From positions 1-64,000 of the forward strand of contig JAIEMK010000012.1 of assembly GCA_019752295.1 (NCBI GenBank): a DNA stretch of 64,000 nucleotides. Direction: 5' to 3'. Each line of letters starts with the position of its first letter. Positions within the stretch are counted from its first letter, which is position 1. The position numbers and the translations under genes were made by a program. This stretch comes from Chitinophagaceae bacterium (GTDB lineage: Bacteria; Bacteroidota; Bacteroidia; Chitinophagales; Chitinophagaceae). Positions 1-8,705 of this stretch are shown here, piece by piece. The notes under the pieces were generated by a model. The model was not told the origin of the DNA and searched no databases. It saw nothing but the letters and a program-made list of their open reading frames with translations.

Positions 1-1
1 T

Positions 2-289
2 CAGCAATTGACAGTCGACCCAATGTCGCGCTGGCAAGCATACGGGGCACAGGCTGCTGAGGCAATTGAGAATGCTAAAAAAGCAGATCCCAATAATCCC
101 AGAATTTATTTAGTGGAAGGGCAATATAAAATGAATGTACCTGAAGCATTCGGAGGTGGCAAGGAAGTTGGGAAAGCGATATTTACAAAATCAGTGGAAT
201 TGTTTAAGACCTTTAAGCCGGTTTCGGAATTGCATCCTAGCTGGGGTAAGGAGCAAGCTGATTCGCTTTTAGCCCTCTGCAACAAATAA
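2..289 (+). CDS. C-terminal part of a TPR-like protein (5' truncated)
   Basis: The reading frame is open from the first bases of the window, so the gene begins upstream. The visible 95 or so residues include a segment resembling the second helix of a tetratricopeptide-like repeat (AEAIENAKKADPNNPRIYLVEG) and a Gly-rich turn followed by AIFTKSVELFKTF. This resembles small Bacteroidota periplasmic proteins with TPR-like helices, but the N-terminus, where a signal peptide would be, is missing. The function is unknown. A strong stem-loop follows the stop codon. Confidence 0.6.
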   Translation, partial: QQLTVDPMSRWQAYGAQAAEAIENAKKADPNNPRIYLVEGQYKMNVPEAFGGGKEVGKAIFTKSVELFKTFKPVSELHPSWGKEQADSLLALCNK

Positions 290-292
290 ACT

Positions 293-333
293 AATAGTTC
301 ATCCGTAGTGATAGCCACTGCGGATGAACTATT
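293..333 (+). terminator. stem-loop after the TPR-like gene
   Basis: The arms at 293-310 and 316-333 pair over 18 bp with one G.U pair around a 5-nt loop. The hairpin starts 4 nt after the stop codon of the preceding gene. The T tract after it is short (TTTCG), so termination may be partly factor-dependent. Confidence 0.7.
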
Positions 334-436
334 TCGAAATATAGTAAAGTGCAAAGTCTGTGTAAAAAATAGTAGACTAAAACAAGCAGAACGGTTGTAC
401 TCTAAGCAAATTTGCAACATTACCCATCTGAAACAT

Positions 437-1030
437 ATGGAAAACAAAAAAGAATTTTCGCCGCAGGAAAGTCTGGAACTGATCCAATCCATGATCGACA
501 AAACAAAAGGTCATGTTGCGAATAATAGTTTTTACTTTTTGCTCTGGGGATGGCTTGTTTTTATTTGCAGTATTGCAGAATACCTGCTGAAAGTGGTTTT
601 CCAGGAAACGCATCATTACTGGGTTTGGTGGCTGATGCCTCTTGGCTTTGTTTTCTCCATAGGGTATGGTATACGCAATTCAAAAAAAGTGAAAGTGCGA
701 ACCTTTGTTGAAGACGCGCTGGATTATTTATGGATCGGGCTCGCCTTGGCTTTTATTACGATGATATTCATCAATACAGGCTACCCCAATAGCTGGCAAA
801 TTCCTTTTACCTATTATATTTTGCTTTATGCGATCGGCACTTTTGTGAGCGGTAAACTAATGCAGTTTCGTCCGCTAGTAATTGGAGGAGGGTTTAATTT
901 TATTTTATCGGCCATTTCGGTTCGTTTCAATTTCGATTATCAATTATTAATTGGCGCATTAGCCATACTTACGAGTTATATTATTCCAGGTCATTTATTG
1001 CGTGTACGCTTTCAAAAGAAAAATTCTTAA
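437..1030 (+). CDS. multi-pass membrane protein of unknown function
   Basis: This is a 197-aa protein. The start at 437 gives MENKKEFSPQESLELIQSMI, a soluble amphipathic N-terminus; an upstream in-frame ATG at 308 lies inside the terminator hairpin and is unlikely. Five or six hydrophobic segments follow (about residues 29-50, 62-80, 98-116, 126-145, 148-165 and 170-188), ending in a basic tail. It is followed 42 nt later by a small winged-helix regulator, a common Bacteroidota pairing of membrane protein and transcription factor. No specific family was recognised; it is probably an inner-membrane protein cotranscribed with that regulator. Confidence 0.75.
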   Translation: MENKKEFSPQESLELIQSMIDKTKGHVANNSFYFLLWGWLVFICSIAEYLLKVVFQETHHYWVWWLMPLGFVFSIGYGIRNSKKVKVRTFVEDALDYLWIGLALAFITMIFINTGYPNSWQIPFTYYILLYAIGTFVSGKLMQFRPLVIGGGFNFILSAISVRFNFDYQLLIGALAILTSYIIPGHLLRVRFQKKNS

Positions 1031-1072
1031 CCATGCCCGAAGAAAAAACATTAACCGAACAAGAAAGAGCGA

Positions 1073-1357
1073 ATGTTTAAAGAGCTGGATCCGATATTGC
1101 ATGCACAATTGAGACTTGCGGTAATGAGCTTGCTCATCAGTGTAAAGGAAGCTGAATTTACCTTTATCAGAGAGAAGACAAATGCTACTGCCGGCAACCT
1201 TAGTGTACAACTGCAAAAACTCAAGGAAGCAGGTTATATTGATGTGGTAAAGCAGTTTAAAGACAACTATCCACAAACGTCTTGCAAGATTACTCCGAAG
1301 GGTATTGAGGCTTTTGAAAATTATGTAATAGCATTGCAAGCATATCTAAAAGTATAA
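1073..1357 (+). CDS. winged-helix transcriptional regulator
   Basis: This 94-aa protein has the compact winged-helix fold of the HTH_34/MarR-like group: ELDPILHAQLRLAVMSLL, then an N-terminal recognition region (TAGNLSVQLQKLKEAGYIDV) and a wing (KITPKGIEAFENYV). Proteins of this type usually repress a neighbouring membrane-protein operon. The start at 1073 fits the length of homologues. Another ATG at 1033, directly after the upstream gene, opens a 15-codon frame (MPEEKTLTEQERANV) whose stop overlaps the regulator start, which suggests translational coupling. Confidence 0.85.
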   Translation: MFKELDPILHAQLRLAVMSLLISVKEAEFTFIREKTNATAGNLSVQLQKLKEAGYIDVVKQFKDNYPQTSCKITPKGIEAFENYVIALQAYLKV

Positions 1358-1817
1358 GAAAGCACCAATGAAAAAAAATAGCTTGCATTTTTTAATGATC
1401 CTTGATTTAGTTATTCGGAAAGAGAGCAATTCAAATTTTCGCATTCAAAAAAGCATTATATAGGAAACTCAAATGGATAAGCATTAACCCCAGCTTTTAA
1501 GCTGGGGATCCTCTGAAACCAATGATAACACTGGGCTTTAGCCCATATGCTGTGATAACTTCTAAGTGATAATGGAGTTCTAATTGGATGCGTGGAGCGT
1601 TGGGGTTAATGTATCTAAGAGACGAATTTTATACAAAAGAATTAACCCGCGAAAGTTCGAGTTGCACCCCCTTGGGAAAAACCATTATAGTACTTTCTCT
1701 GTTGAAATAAAATTGTTAAAATTGACAAATGAAATTCTTATTCGTAATCAAATAATTTGGATAATTAAGCCCTAGAAACAGGACATAGCGGCGCATTTTC
1801 TTTCCTTGAAATTTATT
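1358..1817. other. gene-poor gap with a REP/MITE-like element
   Basis: No convincing gene was seen. A 31-codon frame at 1368-1463 (MKKNSLHFLMILDLVIRKES...) begins 10 nt after the regulator stop and may be a peptide or a remnant. The hairpin-rich element at 1482-1611 occupies the centre. A 63-codon frame at 1584-1775 starts inside that element and has no recognisable features, so it is not called. Confidence 0.6.
1482..1611. repeat. REP/MITE-like palindromic element
   Basis: A 10-bp terminal inverted repeat (CATTAACCCC at 1482-1491, GGGGTTAATG at 1602-1611) encloses two perfect hairpins: 9-bp arms at 1488-1496 and 1499-1507, and 6-bp arms at 1532-1537 and 1540-1545, each with a TT loop. Paired small hairpins in a gap are typical of REP sequences moved by RAYT (IS200-like) transposases. 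No transposase gene is nearby, so the element would be non-autonomous. Confidence 0.6.
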
Positions 1818-2603
1818 TTAATATCCAACTTGAAACGTGATATTTTGCTTGTGATTATACGGAACAGGCTTCCCTTTAATGGTTGAAGGTATCCACTTAG
1901 GGCTGATTTTTAAAATTCTGATTACTTCCATATCTGCTGACCATTCGCAGGAGTTAATTATGAAAATATTGCACACTTCTCCAATAGGATTAATTCTAAA
2001 TGAAACCGTTACAGTTTGATGAGAATTAGGTCCAGAAATACTCATAAATCTTTTCGGGGTAATTAGATTTTTCTCCAAAAATTTGCCCCATTTTTTAACC
2101 CCTCCAGTAAATTCTGCTGGATGTTGATCAGTTGTATCAATTATTTCGTTGGTTAATTGCTCCCAATCTCCTCCTGACTTTAATACTAATTTAGAAGTGT
2201 GGTTGATGGTTTTTTGAAGAACCCCTTCTTCATAGATTTTTGTAATAATGGCTTCACCACTATCAGAAAATCCATAAGTCCATTCACCATCTTTCTTACC
2301 ATTATGCACTTGACCTAAACTATCTAATTTACCTTTTTTGTCATACCATGCAAATAGTCCATTTGGTTTTTCTAAAGCAGAATCTTTATATGACTCCCAT
2401 AAAATCATTGGCCCACGCATATTATAATAACGGCATGCATAGAGCGTGTCGTTTTCTTTTTCTGCAGTCATGAAATAGGTAGCCACTTCCATGCTTTTAG
2501 CTGGAGTCCAGTCAGAATTAAATGTATATAATCTAGCAGTTTCCTGAGCATTTATTAACGAGAAAAGCCCAAGGGTAAAGCATAAACAAAAAAACAATTT
2601 CAT
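1818..2603 (-). CDS. secreted TonB C-terminal domain protein
   Basis: This is a 261-aa protein with a signal peptide (MKLFFCLCFTLGLFSLINAQ). The middle has a MORN-like segment (DGEWTYGFSDSGE...EEGVL). The last 90 residues match a TonB C-terminal-like domain: PAEFTGGVKKWGKFLEKNL, then VTVSFRINPIGEV, and a final beta strand after KWIPSTIKGKPV. There is no N-terminal transmembrane anchor and no Pro-rich spacer, so it is not a classical TonB. Such proteins are common and uncharacterised in Bacteroidota. It sits downstream of the double-glycine peptide cluster, but a gap of about 100 nt separates it from the two small genes before it. Confidence 0.8.
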   Translation of the reverse strand: MKLFFCLCFTLGLFSLINAQETARLYTFNSDWTPAKSMEVATYFMTAEKENDTLYACRYYNMRGPMILWESYKDSALEKPNGLFAWYDKKGKLDSLGQVHNGKKDGEWTYGFSDSGEAIITKIYEEGVLQKTINHTSKLVLKSGGDWEQLTNEIIDTTDQHPAEFTGGVKKWGKFLEKNLITPKRFMSISGPNSHQTVTVSFRINPIGEVCNIFIINSCEWSADMEVIRILKISPKWIPSTIKGKPVPYNHKQNITFQVGY

Positions 2604-2703
2604 ATCATTTAATTATAGGGCAATTTAATTTTGTGATTTCTAATTTTTTAATTTTTCTTTCCTTATCATTAAATACAAGAGTGAAAGGCAATAAAACATA
2701 CAA

Positions 2704-2898
2704 CTAGGCAGTGCCCTCTATTTTAAGACCATATTTATTCAAATAATCAATAAATCTTAGATCCTCATTTCCTATAAATTCTACGATGCGTTTTTTTTTG
2801 TTTTCCAATATGAGTTTTACATGTGGGAATCCTTGAAAGGTGTAAAACGTATTAGTGATGTAGCGCTCAATTCCTAGACCTTGTGATAAACAATACAT
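2704..2898 (-). CDS. small hypothetical protein
   Basis: A 64-codon frame overlapping the 3' end of the gene before it by 32 nt. The C-terminal half (RIVEFIGNEDLRFIDYLNKYGLKIEG) has a protein-like composition with alternating hydrophobic residues. No family was recognised. An in-frame stop lies one codon upstream of the ATG, so this cannot be a simple extension of a longer frame. It may be translated by coupling, or it may be the second half of a gene split by a frameshift. Confidence 0.4.
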   Translation of the reverse strand: MYCLSQGLGIERYITNTFYTFQGFPHVKLILENKKKRIVEFIGNEDLRFIDYLNKYGLKIEGTA

Positions 2899-3136
2899 AA
2901 GCTAGGTAACCGTGCATTAGTGGTTTAACAAAAAGGGCAAATAGAAAACCAAACCTATAAGCTTCTGATCTACCAGTTAAATCAGCGAACTGGTAGATGT
3001 GTGCAATGTCTGCCAACGCCAGAACACATAAAAGAGTAATCAGTAAATATCTCCATCTAGGAGAAAGCTGAATAGAAAATTTTGAGGGGCTCATAAATTT
3101 GTTGAAGTTGATGAATTGTTGTTTCATGATTGACAT
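2867..3136 (-). CDS. small membrane protein
   Basis: An 89-aa protein with two hydrophobic segments (about residues 29-46 and 62-84) separated by a charged loop. The N-terminus is basic and cytosolic in type. No family was recognised. An alternative in-frame ATG lies three codons downstream. It begins 57 nt after the DUF6263 gene on the same strand and might be read from the same transcript. Confidence 0.5.
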   Translation of the reverse strand: MSIMKQQFINFNKFMSPSKFSIQLSPRWRYLLITLLCVLALADIAHIYQFADLTGRSEAYRFGFLFALFVKPLMHGYLAYVLFITRSRN

Positions 3137-3193
3137 TTTTGTGTTTATCGTATTGTTAATTTACTGCCCATGATGGCGATAAACGGTAAGTGT

Positions 3194-4018
3194 TTATTTA
3201 TTATTTGTTACTACAGTTTGTTTTAAACTAAATGGAATAGATTGGCCCATCACTTCAGTGGTTCCCTTAGCTTCAATAGTTGATTTCTTTTCTTTGATTA
3301 ACCCAGATTTTGTGTCTACTATTACTGTTCCTGAAGAAGTGGAAGTGGATGTAACAACAGCTTCCATGTTTTGCATACTTTTAGTCTTTTTAGAAGTTTC
3401 GCTCCCTTTAAATGTTAAGACAGCATCGTTGCCAGTGATTGATTCAACCGAATAGGTAATAGTTTTACTATTGTCCTTATCTGTAATATCGCCAACTACC
3501 ACTAAACTATCCCCAACTTTTATAGACGCAGGAATAGCTAAAAAACTCTCTTTAGCAACGTCATCTATATTGCCTCCTAATATATTCGATGCCGCTTCTT
3601 TTTCTGATTTGTCTTTATCTGATTTAAAAACAATTCCATCTACCGACATGCTTACCTCAAATGGCTTACCAATCACACCCTTTAACATTTGCCCTATTTG
3701 ACCATCTTTGTCTTCTTGTTTATCAGAGTCAAAATCGGTGCTGTTACCCATCGCCTCAGTATGTAATTGAAGACGTGTAACGGTATTGCTTAGTTCAATA
3801 TTGGGACTACTCTTTTTTACTTCCAAATCAACAGCTAGTTTTACATTGGATGTAATTTCCATCTCATTTCCCTGTACTGTTTGAACAATGGTGCTATTTT
3901 GGTTGGTTGTCTGCTGTATTTTTTGCCCGGCGGTAACAGAAATTCTATTCTGGCAATGCCCTATTGCTCCAATGAATAAGAATCCTGCCAACCCGATAAT
4001 AACTGATAAATGTTTCAT
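3194..4018 (-). CDS. DUF6263 family exported protein
   Basis: This is a 274-aa protein with a signal peptide (MKHLSVIIGLAGFLFIGAIGHCQ), followed by a long beta-rich domain that matches what I know of DUF6263: repeated Thr/Ser/Val strands and late motifs such as VDTKSGLIKEKKSTIEAKG. A Cys near the cleavage site is preceded by His, so a lipobox is unlikely. The start at 4018 lies 11 nt after the exporter stop; an upstream in-frame ATG at 4057 overlaps the exporter. The tight spacing suggests it is the last gene of the peptide-export operon. A role as immunity or export accessory is possible but unproven. Confidence 0.7.
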   Translation of the reverse strand: MKHLSVIIGLAGFLFIGAIGHCQNRISVTAGQKIQQTTNQNSTIVQTVQGNEMEITSNVKLAVDLEVKKSSPNIELSNTVTRLQLHTEAMGNSTDFDSDKQEDKDGQIGQMLKGVIGKPFEVSMSVDGIVFKSDKDKSEKEAASNILGGNIDDVAKESFLAIPASIKVGDSLVVVGDITDKDNSKTITYSVESITGNDAVLTFKGSETSKKTKSMQNMEAVVTSTSTSSGTVIVDTKSGLIKEKKSTIEAKGTTEVMGQSIPFSLKQTVVTNNK

Positions 4019-4029
4019 AGTATTTGTTT

Positions 4030-6198
4030 TTAAGCATGTAGAATTAAATCTTTCCAATAATCACTGTAAAGATTTTTACTTGTTAATAATGTTTGATGGT
4101 TTCCGGAAACAACAATTTGCTTATTTTCCAAAATGTAGATTCGATCGCAAAAAGTTCTAAGTACATGCAAACGGTGCGTTATAAATAGGATAGCCATTTT
4201 TTGTTTTAAACTAGCTAGAAGACGTAGAACAAAAAGTTCCGACTCCCTATCCATTGCTGCCGTAGCTTCATCTAAAATCAACAGCTCTGGTTTGTGATAT
4301 AGTGCCCTTGCTAGTGCAATCATTTGCTTTTGCCCCCCCGACAAATTAATACCTTCCTCACCAACTAATGTCATAACAGATTGAGGTAGGCTATCCATAA
4401 AAACATCGAAACCATATTCCTTTAAAAAATTCAATACTTCTTGTGGTTTTATTGCTGCATCATCAAATGCTATATTTTCTAGAACAGTGGCATTGAAAAT
4501 ATGAATCTGTTGAGGTACTACACTAACTATTTTCCGCCAACTATTAATTGAGATGTCTTTTAAAGAATTGCCTTGATTAACTATAATTTCTCCACTTTCG
4601 CATTCATAATGCTTTTGAATTATTTGTGAGATGGTACTTTTACCGCAGCCATTTTCTCCCATAATGGCAATTATTTCTCCTTTGCTTACCTTAAAAGAAA
4701 CATCTTTAAAAAGCGGACTCCTTCCGGCAAAACGAAATAAAACATGAGCAGCTTCTAACGACTGAAATGTTGCTATTTCTGTAGAATGATTATTTGCTTC
4801 AGGTTCAATACTAGTAAACTCAAACATCCTATCAAAAGCAATTTTGGCTTCATTAATGGGAATAGAAATTAAAGCTAGGTTTGCAATACTTGGTAATAAT
4901 GTGGAGCACATACCTAAAATTGCCATCAATTCCCCGGTTTTTAAATTACCGTATAGAACCTGATAGCTACTGTATAATAAAACGGCTAATAAAAAAAAGA
5001 TGCCAAAACCGTTTGCTATAAAACCAAGTCTGATCTGTATCTTACCAAGAGAAAAAATAGTATCCTGATATTTGCTGTATATTATATTATTGGTGCTGGC
5101 AAACAAATCTTGTTTACTGTAGTTTTTAATGGGCTCAATTCCTTGTAAGGTGGAAATGTAATTGGCTTCGCTCATAGCATAACTACTCATGATATTTCGC
5201 TGACCATCAATGATGCTTTTATTATGCTTATAAATAAGTATAAAGTAAACTGGTAATGCCAGCAGTGAGATTATTGCTATTTTCCAGGAATAAAAGAATA
5301 GAAAAACAAATACTACTAACGTAACCAGGGTATCAATTACTACATTCCCCGCTAACTGGCTGATGACTCTCTGTATTCTTGAGGTATCTGTTAACCTTGC
5401 GGTCAATTCTCCAATTTTACGGGTATCAAAAAAAGGCTTAGGCAATTGTAATAATTGAGAATAAAAACTACCAATAATTCTTGTATTAAAGTCTTTGGAT
5501 TGCCGCAGTAAAAAATACTGCCTCAATGCTGTTAAGCCTTCTTTGGCAACTAATAAGAAAAACACCAAAGCAATCCCTAGATTTAATTTACCAAAGTTTT
5601 TCTTTGGCAATATATCATCAATTAAACGTTGCGAGAATAAGCTCATTACAATACCAAGTACTGCAATTCCCACACCAATTGCTGCTGCAATAGATAATAG
5701 TGGAAGATCTTCTTTAATTAATTGCTTGATCCACTGTTTTTTTTGAATGGTAGTATCTTCTGCCTTTTTAAAATCTTTACTGGGTTCTAATGTTAGGCAG
5801 GTTTTAGATTGCCAAATAGCCGCTAATTCCTCACAAGATAAATAGATGATTCCTTTAGCTGGATCACCTATAATAAACTTAATTTCTCCATTCATCTCTG
5901 TTGTTCCAAAACAAACAACATAATGCTGCAATTGCATATCCATTATCACATGCAATATCACAGGGCTAGGGTGTTTAATTAGAGCTGCGATATCAGCCTC
6001 GCAACCCTCAGCAGTGAACCCAATTTGATTAGCTGCCTGATATAAACCTAACAATGTAGTACCTGTAATGTTTGTGCCGCTTAGCTTGCGAAGATTTTCT
6101 AAAGTATTATAACCACCATAGTATTTTATGACTGATATCAAACATGCCACGCCGCAATCAGATTCTCCTTGTTGTAATATAATTTCAGGACAGACCAT
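4030..6198 (-). CDS. peptidase-containing ABC exporter (C39, double-glycine peptides)
   Basis: A 722-aa protein with three parts. Residues 1-130 form a C39 cysteine peptidase with catalytic Cys15 (ESDCGVACL), His92 (QHYVVCFG) and Asp112 (GDPAKG). Residues 160-450 form a six-helix ABC transmembrane domain. Residues 480-722 form the ATPase, with Walker A GENGCGKST at 514-522, signature NLSGGQKQ, Walker B LLILDEATAAMD and H-loop ITHR. C39-ABC exporters cut substrates after GG in the leader and secrete the core. The two peptides encoded at 9526-9937 have exactly such leaders. The gene starts 1 nt after the thioredoxin-like gene and is clearly in its operon. Confidence 0.93.
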   Translation of the reverse strand: MVCPEIILQQGESDCGVACLISVIKYYGGYNTLENLRKLSGTNITGTTLLGLYQAANQIGFTAEGCEADIAALIKHPSPVILHVIMDMQLQHYVVCFGTTEMNGEIKFIIGDPAKGIIYLSCEELAAIWQSKTCLTLEPSKDFKKAEDTTIQKKQWIKQLIKEDLPLLSIAAAIGVGIAVLGIVMSLFSQRLIDDILPKKNFGKLNLGIALVFFLLVAKEGLTALRQYFLLRQSKDFNTRIIGSFYSQLLQLPKPFFDTRKIGELTARLTDTSRIQRVISQLAGNVVIDTLVTLVVFVFLFFYSWKIAIISLLALPVYFILIYKHNKSIIDGQRNIMSSYAMSEANYISTLQGIEPIKNYSKQDLFASTNNIIYSKYQDTIFSLGKIQIRLGFIANGFGIFFLLAVLLYSSYQVLYGNLKTGELMAILGMCSTLLPSIANLALISIPINEAKIAFDRMFEFTSIEPEANNHSTEIATFQSLEAAHVLFRFAGRSPLFKDVSFKVSKGEIIAIMGENGCGKSTISQIIQKHYECESGEIIVNQGNSLKDISINSWRKIVSVVPQQIHIFNATVLENIAFDDAAIKPQEVLNFLKEYGFDVFMDSLPQSVMTLVGEEGINLSGGQKQMIALARALYHKPELLILDEATAAMDRESELFVLRLLASLKQKMAILFITHRLHVLRTFCDRIYILENKQIVVSGNHQTLLTSKNLYSDYWKDLILHA

Positions 6199-6199
6199 T

Positions 6200-6697
6200 T
6201 TACTTTATATTGTCTAAAATTGTTTTTATTAATATTTCACCAGAATATTTATTAGTCAGAGTATCATTTTTATAAATATAAAAGGATGGAATAACACTAC
6301 TGCCAAACGTTTTTTGAAAATCAAAGGATGTGTCTATCATAATATTAAGGAATGGCATTCCTTTCAACCTGTAAGTTTCTGCAAAATCTATTACACTTTC
6401 CTTATCATCATTAGTAATCATATAGATTGTTGAATTAGAAAAGGCTTTTTTATTATTAATAATTTCAGAAGTCATGTATTTACAGTGGTCACAAAAAGGG
6501 GAAAAGAAATAAATAATTTTGTGTGCAGTTGTTTTTGAAGAGGAGTACTGGAAATATGAAAAAGGCAACTTAGGTAATATTTGTATTTCCTTTTGTATTG
6601 TATTTTTTTGTAAAATTTTTAAGTAAATAAGCACACTTAGTAATAAAAATGATATAGCAATTATTCCTCTTACAAAGCGAATTGATTTTTTTTTCAT
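6200..6697 (-). CDS. membrane-anchored thioredoxin-fold protein (CxxC)
   Basis: A 165-aa protein starting at the ATG at 6697, 1 nt past the upstream stop codon; the alternative at 6706 is TTG. One N-terminal transmembrane segment (about residues 7-28) places the rest outside the membrane. The body has the thioredoxin redox motif SPFCDHCKYM (Cys69, Cys72) and a cis-Pro loop SSVIPSFYIY (Pro137). It most resembles TlpA/AhpC-like periplasmic thiol-disulfide proteins. Its place next to a double-glycine peptide exporter, and the two Cys in each peptide core, suggest that it makes or isomerises disulfides in the exported peptides (inference). Confidence 0.8.
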   Translation of the reverse strand: MKKKSIRFVRGIIAISFLLLSVLIYLKILQKNTIQKEIQILPKLPFSYFQYSSSKTTAHKIIYFFSPFCDHCKYMTSEIINNKKAFSNSTIYMITNDDKESVIDFAETYRLKGMPFLNIMIDTSFDFQKTFGSSVIPSFYIYKNDTLTNKYSGEILIKTILDNIK

Positions 6698-6698
6698 C

Positions 6699-7337
6699 CT
6701 AAACAATTTGAATTAACAAAAAAGTTATCACTAACATCCACAATATCATTCCAATACCATAAGACTTCAAAACAAAAATGACACCATTAATATAGTTATT
6801 GGAAGTCTCCTTACTAATCAGTCGTGCGACTAGAAGGATATATATTAATTCATAAACATTTACAGTTAAAAATAAATAATTAAAAAACTGAGGAACACCT
6901 GATGAAAAAAAATATTTTAATGACATTGCAGTGTAGCCACTTATATCATCTAATTTTTCTGGCACAACAAATGTAAAATATATAACTTTCATAAACATTT
7001 GTATTACAAAGACAATTTCGCCGACTAATGCGATTTGTACTGCATTACGCCAGGTTAGTTTTGCATCAATAAAATATCCATAAGTAAAAAAACAAAAGGA
7101 TGAGAAAACTATTTTAATAAATAAATAAACAAGGAAAAATATATATTGCAAATAGCGCATTTTCTTTTGATGCTCTAATAATTCACTAATTCTTCGTTCA
7201 TTTAAGAATGCGCTATACGAATTGTAGAATAAATTTTCAGTAAAAATGTACTGATTTATATAGAGTAATAACACATAATATGTTGCTAATAGTATAAAAA
7301 ATGTTGTATAATTATTGAACTTTAAATTATTACCCAT
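6699..7337 (-). CDS. multi-pass membrane protein of unknown function
   Basis: A 212-aa, very hydrophobic protein with about five membrane segments (residues 12-30, 64-86, 98-122, 148-170 and 188-208) and few charged residues. Base composition is strongly AT-rich, like its neighbours. It overlaps none of the adjacent genes (gap of 6 nt upstream, 1 nt downstream) and is surely in the same transcript. No family was recognised. Small polytopic proteins next to bacteriocin exporters often act as immunity factors or maturation aids, so it is a candidate for either role. Confidence 0.6.
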   Translation of the reverse strand: MGNNLKFNNYTTFFILLATYYVLLLYINQYIFTENLFYNSYSAFLNERRISELLEHQKKMRYLQYIFFLVYLFIKIVFSSFCFFTYGYFIDAKLTWRNAVQIALVGEIVFVIQMFMKVIYFTFVVPEKLDDISGYTAMSLKYFFSSGVPQFFNYLFLTVNVYELIYILLVARLISKETSNNYINGVIFVLKSYGIGMILWMLVITFLLIQIV

Positions 7338-7343
7338 TAATAA

Positions 7344-8705
7344 TTAGTTTTTAAATTTTTCTAAAATTGAAACTCTATTTCTGGTATAGATTTTACCGGC
7401 TTTTGCAAATAGAAAGAAAGAAAGAATGAATGAAAATATAAAACACGATATTTTATAAATAATAGATTCAAAGTAAAGTTCAGTTGAAATACAAGTAACT
7501 AAGAGAATAGAGATCAAAGATGCCCAAGAGCTGGTTGAATTTTTCGAAAAAAAATTCTCACTTATATTAATAAAAAAATAAAATGAACTTATAAACGCAA
7601 ATGGTATTAAGAGAAGTATAGTTTGCCAATAAACTAAAATTAACCACCCTGTAGAATATTTGGTTATTTCAAATTTTCCAAATGGAAGATTTGAAAAAAT
7701 CAAAAAAAGAAATACGGAAAGCATAAAGTCAAGGAGGCAAATCTTTGATATAAGTAAAATATATTCTCGAAAAAGATTTTTTTTACTCATCCCGCTAATG
7801 TGAATATTTACATAAAGAGTTTGGTTTATTCCTATAAAATTATTAAACAAATAATTAAACCATAAAAGTGGTGAAAGGATTAGTGTCAAAAAAAAACTAT
7901 ACCCAAATATGAATTTATAAAAAATTATGGAAATAAGAGATGCTAAAATTATTTTAGAAACTATGGTAAAAGTAAAAATTGATCTTACACTTGAATTTTT
8001 TAGAAATGGAAAGGACACACGGCTTTTACTTGATTTTTTAGCCTGAATATTTTGCTTATGAAAGGTCTTCCTGAAATTAATTTTGCGAAGTGTTAGAAAA
8101 AAAAATAAAAATATAGCAAATATAAAAGTTGTATACTTAATAATATCTAGATCGCCATGCAAAAGAAAGAAATCTAAGAAAATCATTGTCAGACAAACAA
8201 GATAGGAGAGTTTAATTAAATCATTGTGTTGTATACTAAGTATAACACGTATACAAAAATTGATTGTTAAAATTGAAATTATAAATTGGACAAATATCAA
8301 GAACTCATAACCATTTAAACTGAATACTGCAATAGGTATTATAAATGCTGAAAAAAATAAAAACTTAATTGTTAGCACTTCATTTAAAAAGGTCAAAGTT
8401 ATTTTTTCTATGTTTTTCAGAGGGTAAATATTTATTAAAAGAGCGGTGCCAATTTTTTTAAGTCCAGGAAAAATTCCATGGAAAGAGTATAGAAAGACAG
8501 CTATAATGTATAAAACTTTAGCGGAGATATTTTTTCCGGTTTGTGTACATAAATATTTAAGCATCAAGCCATTGTATACTCCGAAAAGTAGCACAACTAT
8601 TGCCACGCAAATAACTAAGAAGGTATCAATTCTTTTATTGTCCGCAAAAACTCTTTTTCTCAATTTTATTAAAAAAAGGGACTCGTAAATTTTCAAATTA
8701 CTCAT
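7344..8705 (-). CDS. polytopic membrane protein, likely ABC permease
   Basis: A 453-aa, AT-rich and strongly hydrophobic protein with about ten to twelve predicted membrane segments. Its start codon abuts the stop codon of the ABC ATPase with no gap, the classic arrangement of an ATPase and its permease. The N-terminus (MSNLKIYESLFLIKLRKRVF) is short and cytosolic. The family was not recognised with certainty; it may be DUF5687-like, a Bacteroidota group that pairs with ABC ATPases. It probably forms a dedicated exporter or self-protection pump with the ATPase. Confidence 0.65.
   Translation of the reverse strand: MSNLKIYESLFLIKLRKRVFADNKRIDTFLVICVAIVVLLFGVYNGLMLKYLCTQTGKNISAKVLYIIAVFLYSFHGIFPGLKKIGTALLINIYPLKNIEKITLTFLNEVLTIKFLFFSAFIIPIAVFSLNGYEFLIFVQFIISILTINFCIRVILSIQHNDLIKLSYLVCLTMIFLDFFLLHGDLDIIKYTTFIFAIFLFFFLTLRKINFRKTFHKQNIQAKKSSKSRVSFPFLKNSSVRSIFTFTIVSKIILASLISIIFYKFIFGYSFFLTLILSPLLWFNYLFNNFIGINQTLYVNIHISGMSKKNLFREYILLISKICLLDFMLSVFLFLIFSNLPFGKFEITKYSTGWLILVYWQTILLLIPFAFISSFYFFINISENFFSKNSTSSWASLISILLVTCISTELYFESIIYKISCFIFSFILSFFLFAKAGKIYTRNRVSILEKFKN

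Noticed and set aside
308-436. N-terminal extension of the membrane protein at 437
   Set aside because: The extension starts inside the terminator hairpin of the previous gene and encodes no conserved sequence.
1584-1775. 63-codon open frame on the plus strand
   Set aside because: It starts inside the REP-like element, has no family or membrane features and is probably chance.
3194-4018. DUF6263 protein as a lipoprotein
   Set aside because: The Cys near the cleavage site is preceded by His and does not fit the lipobox.
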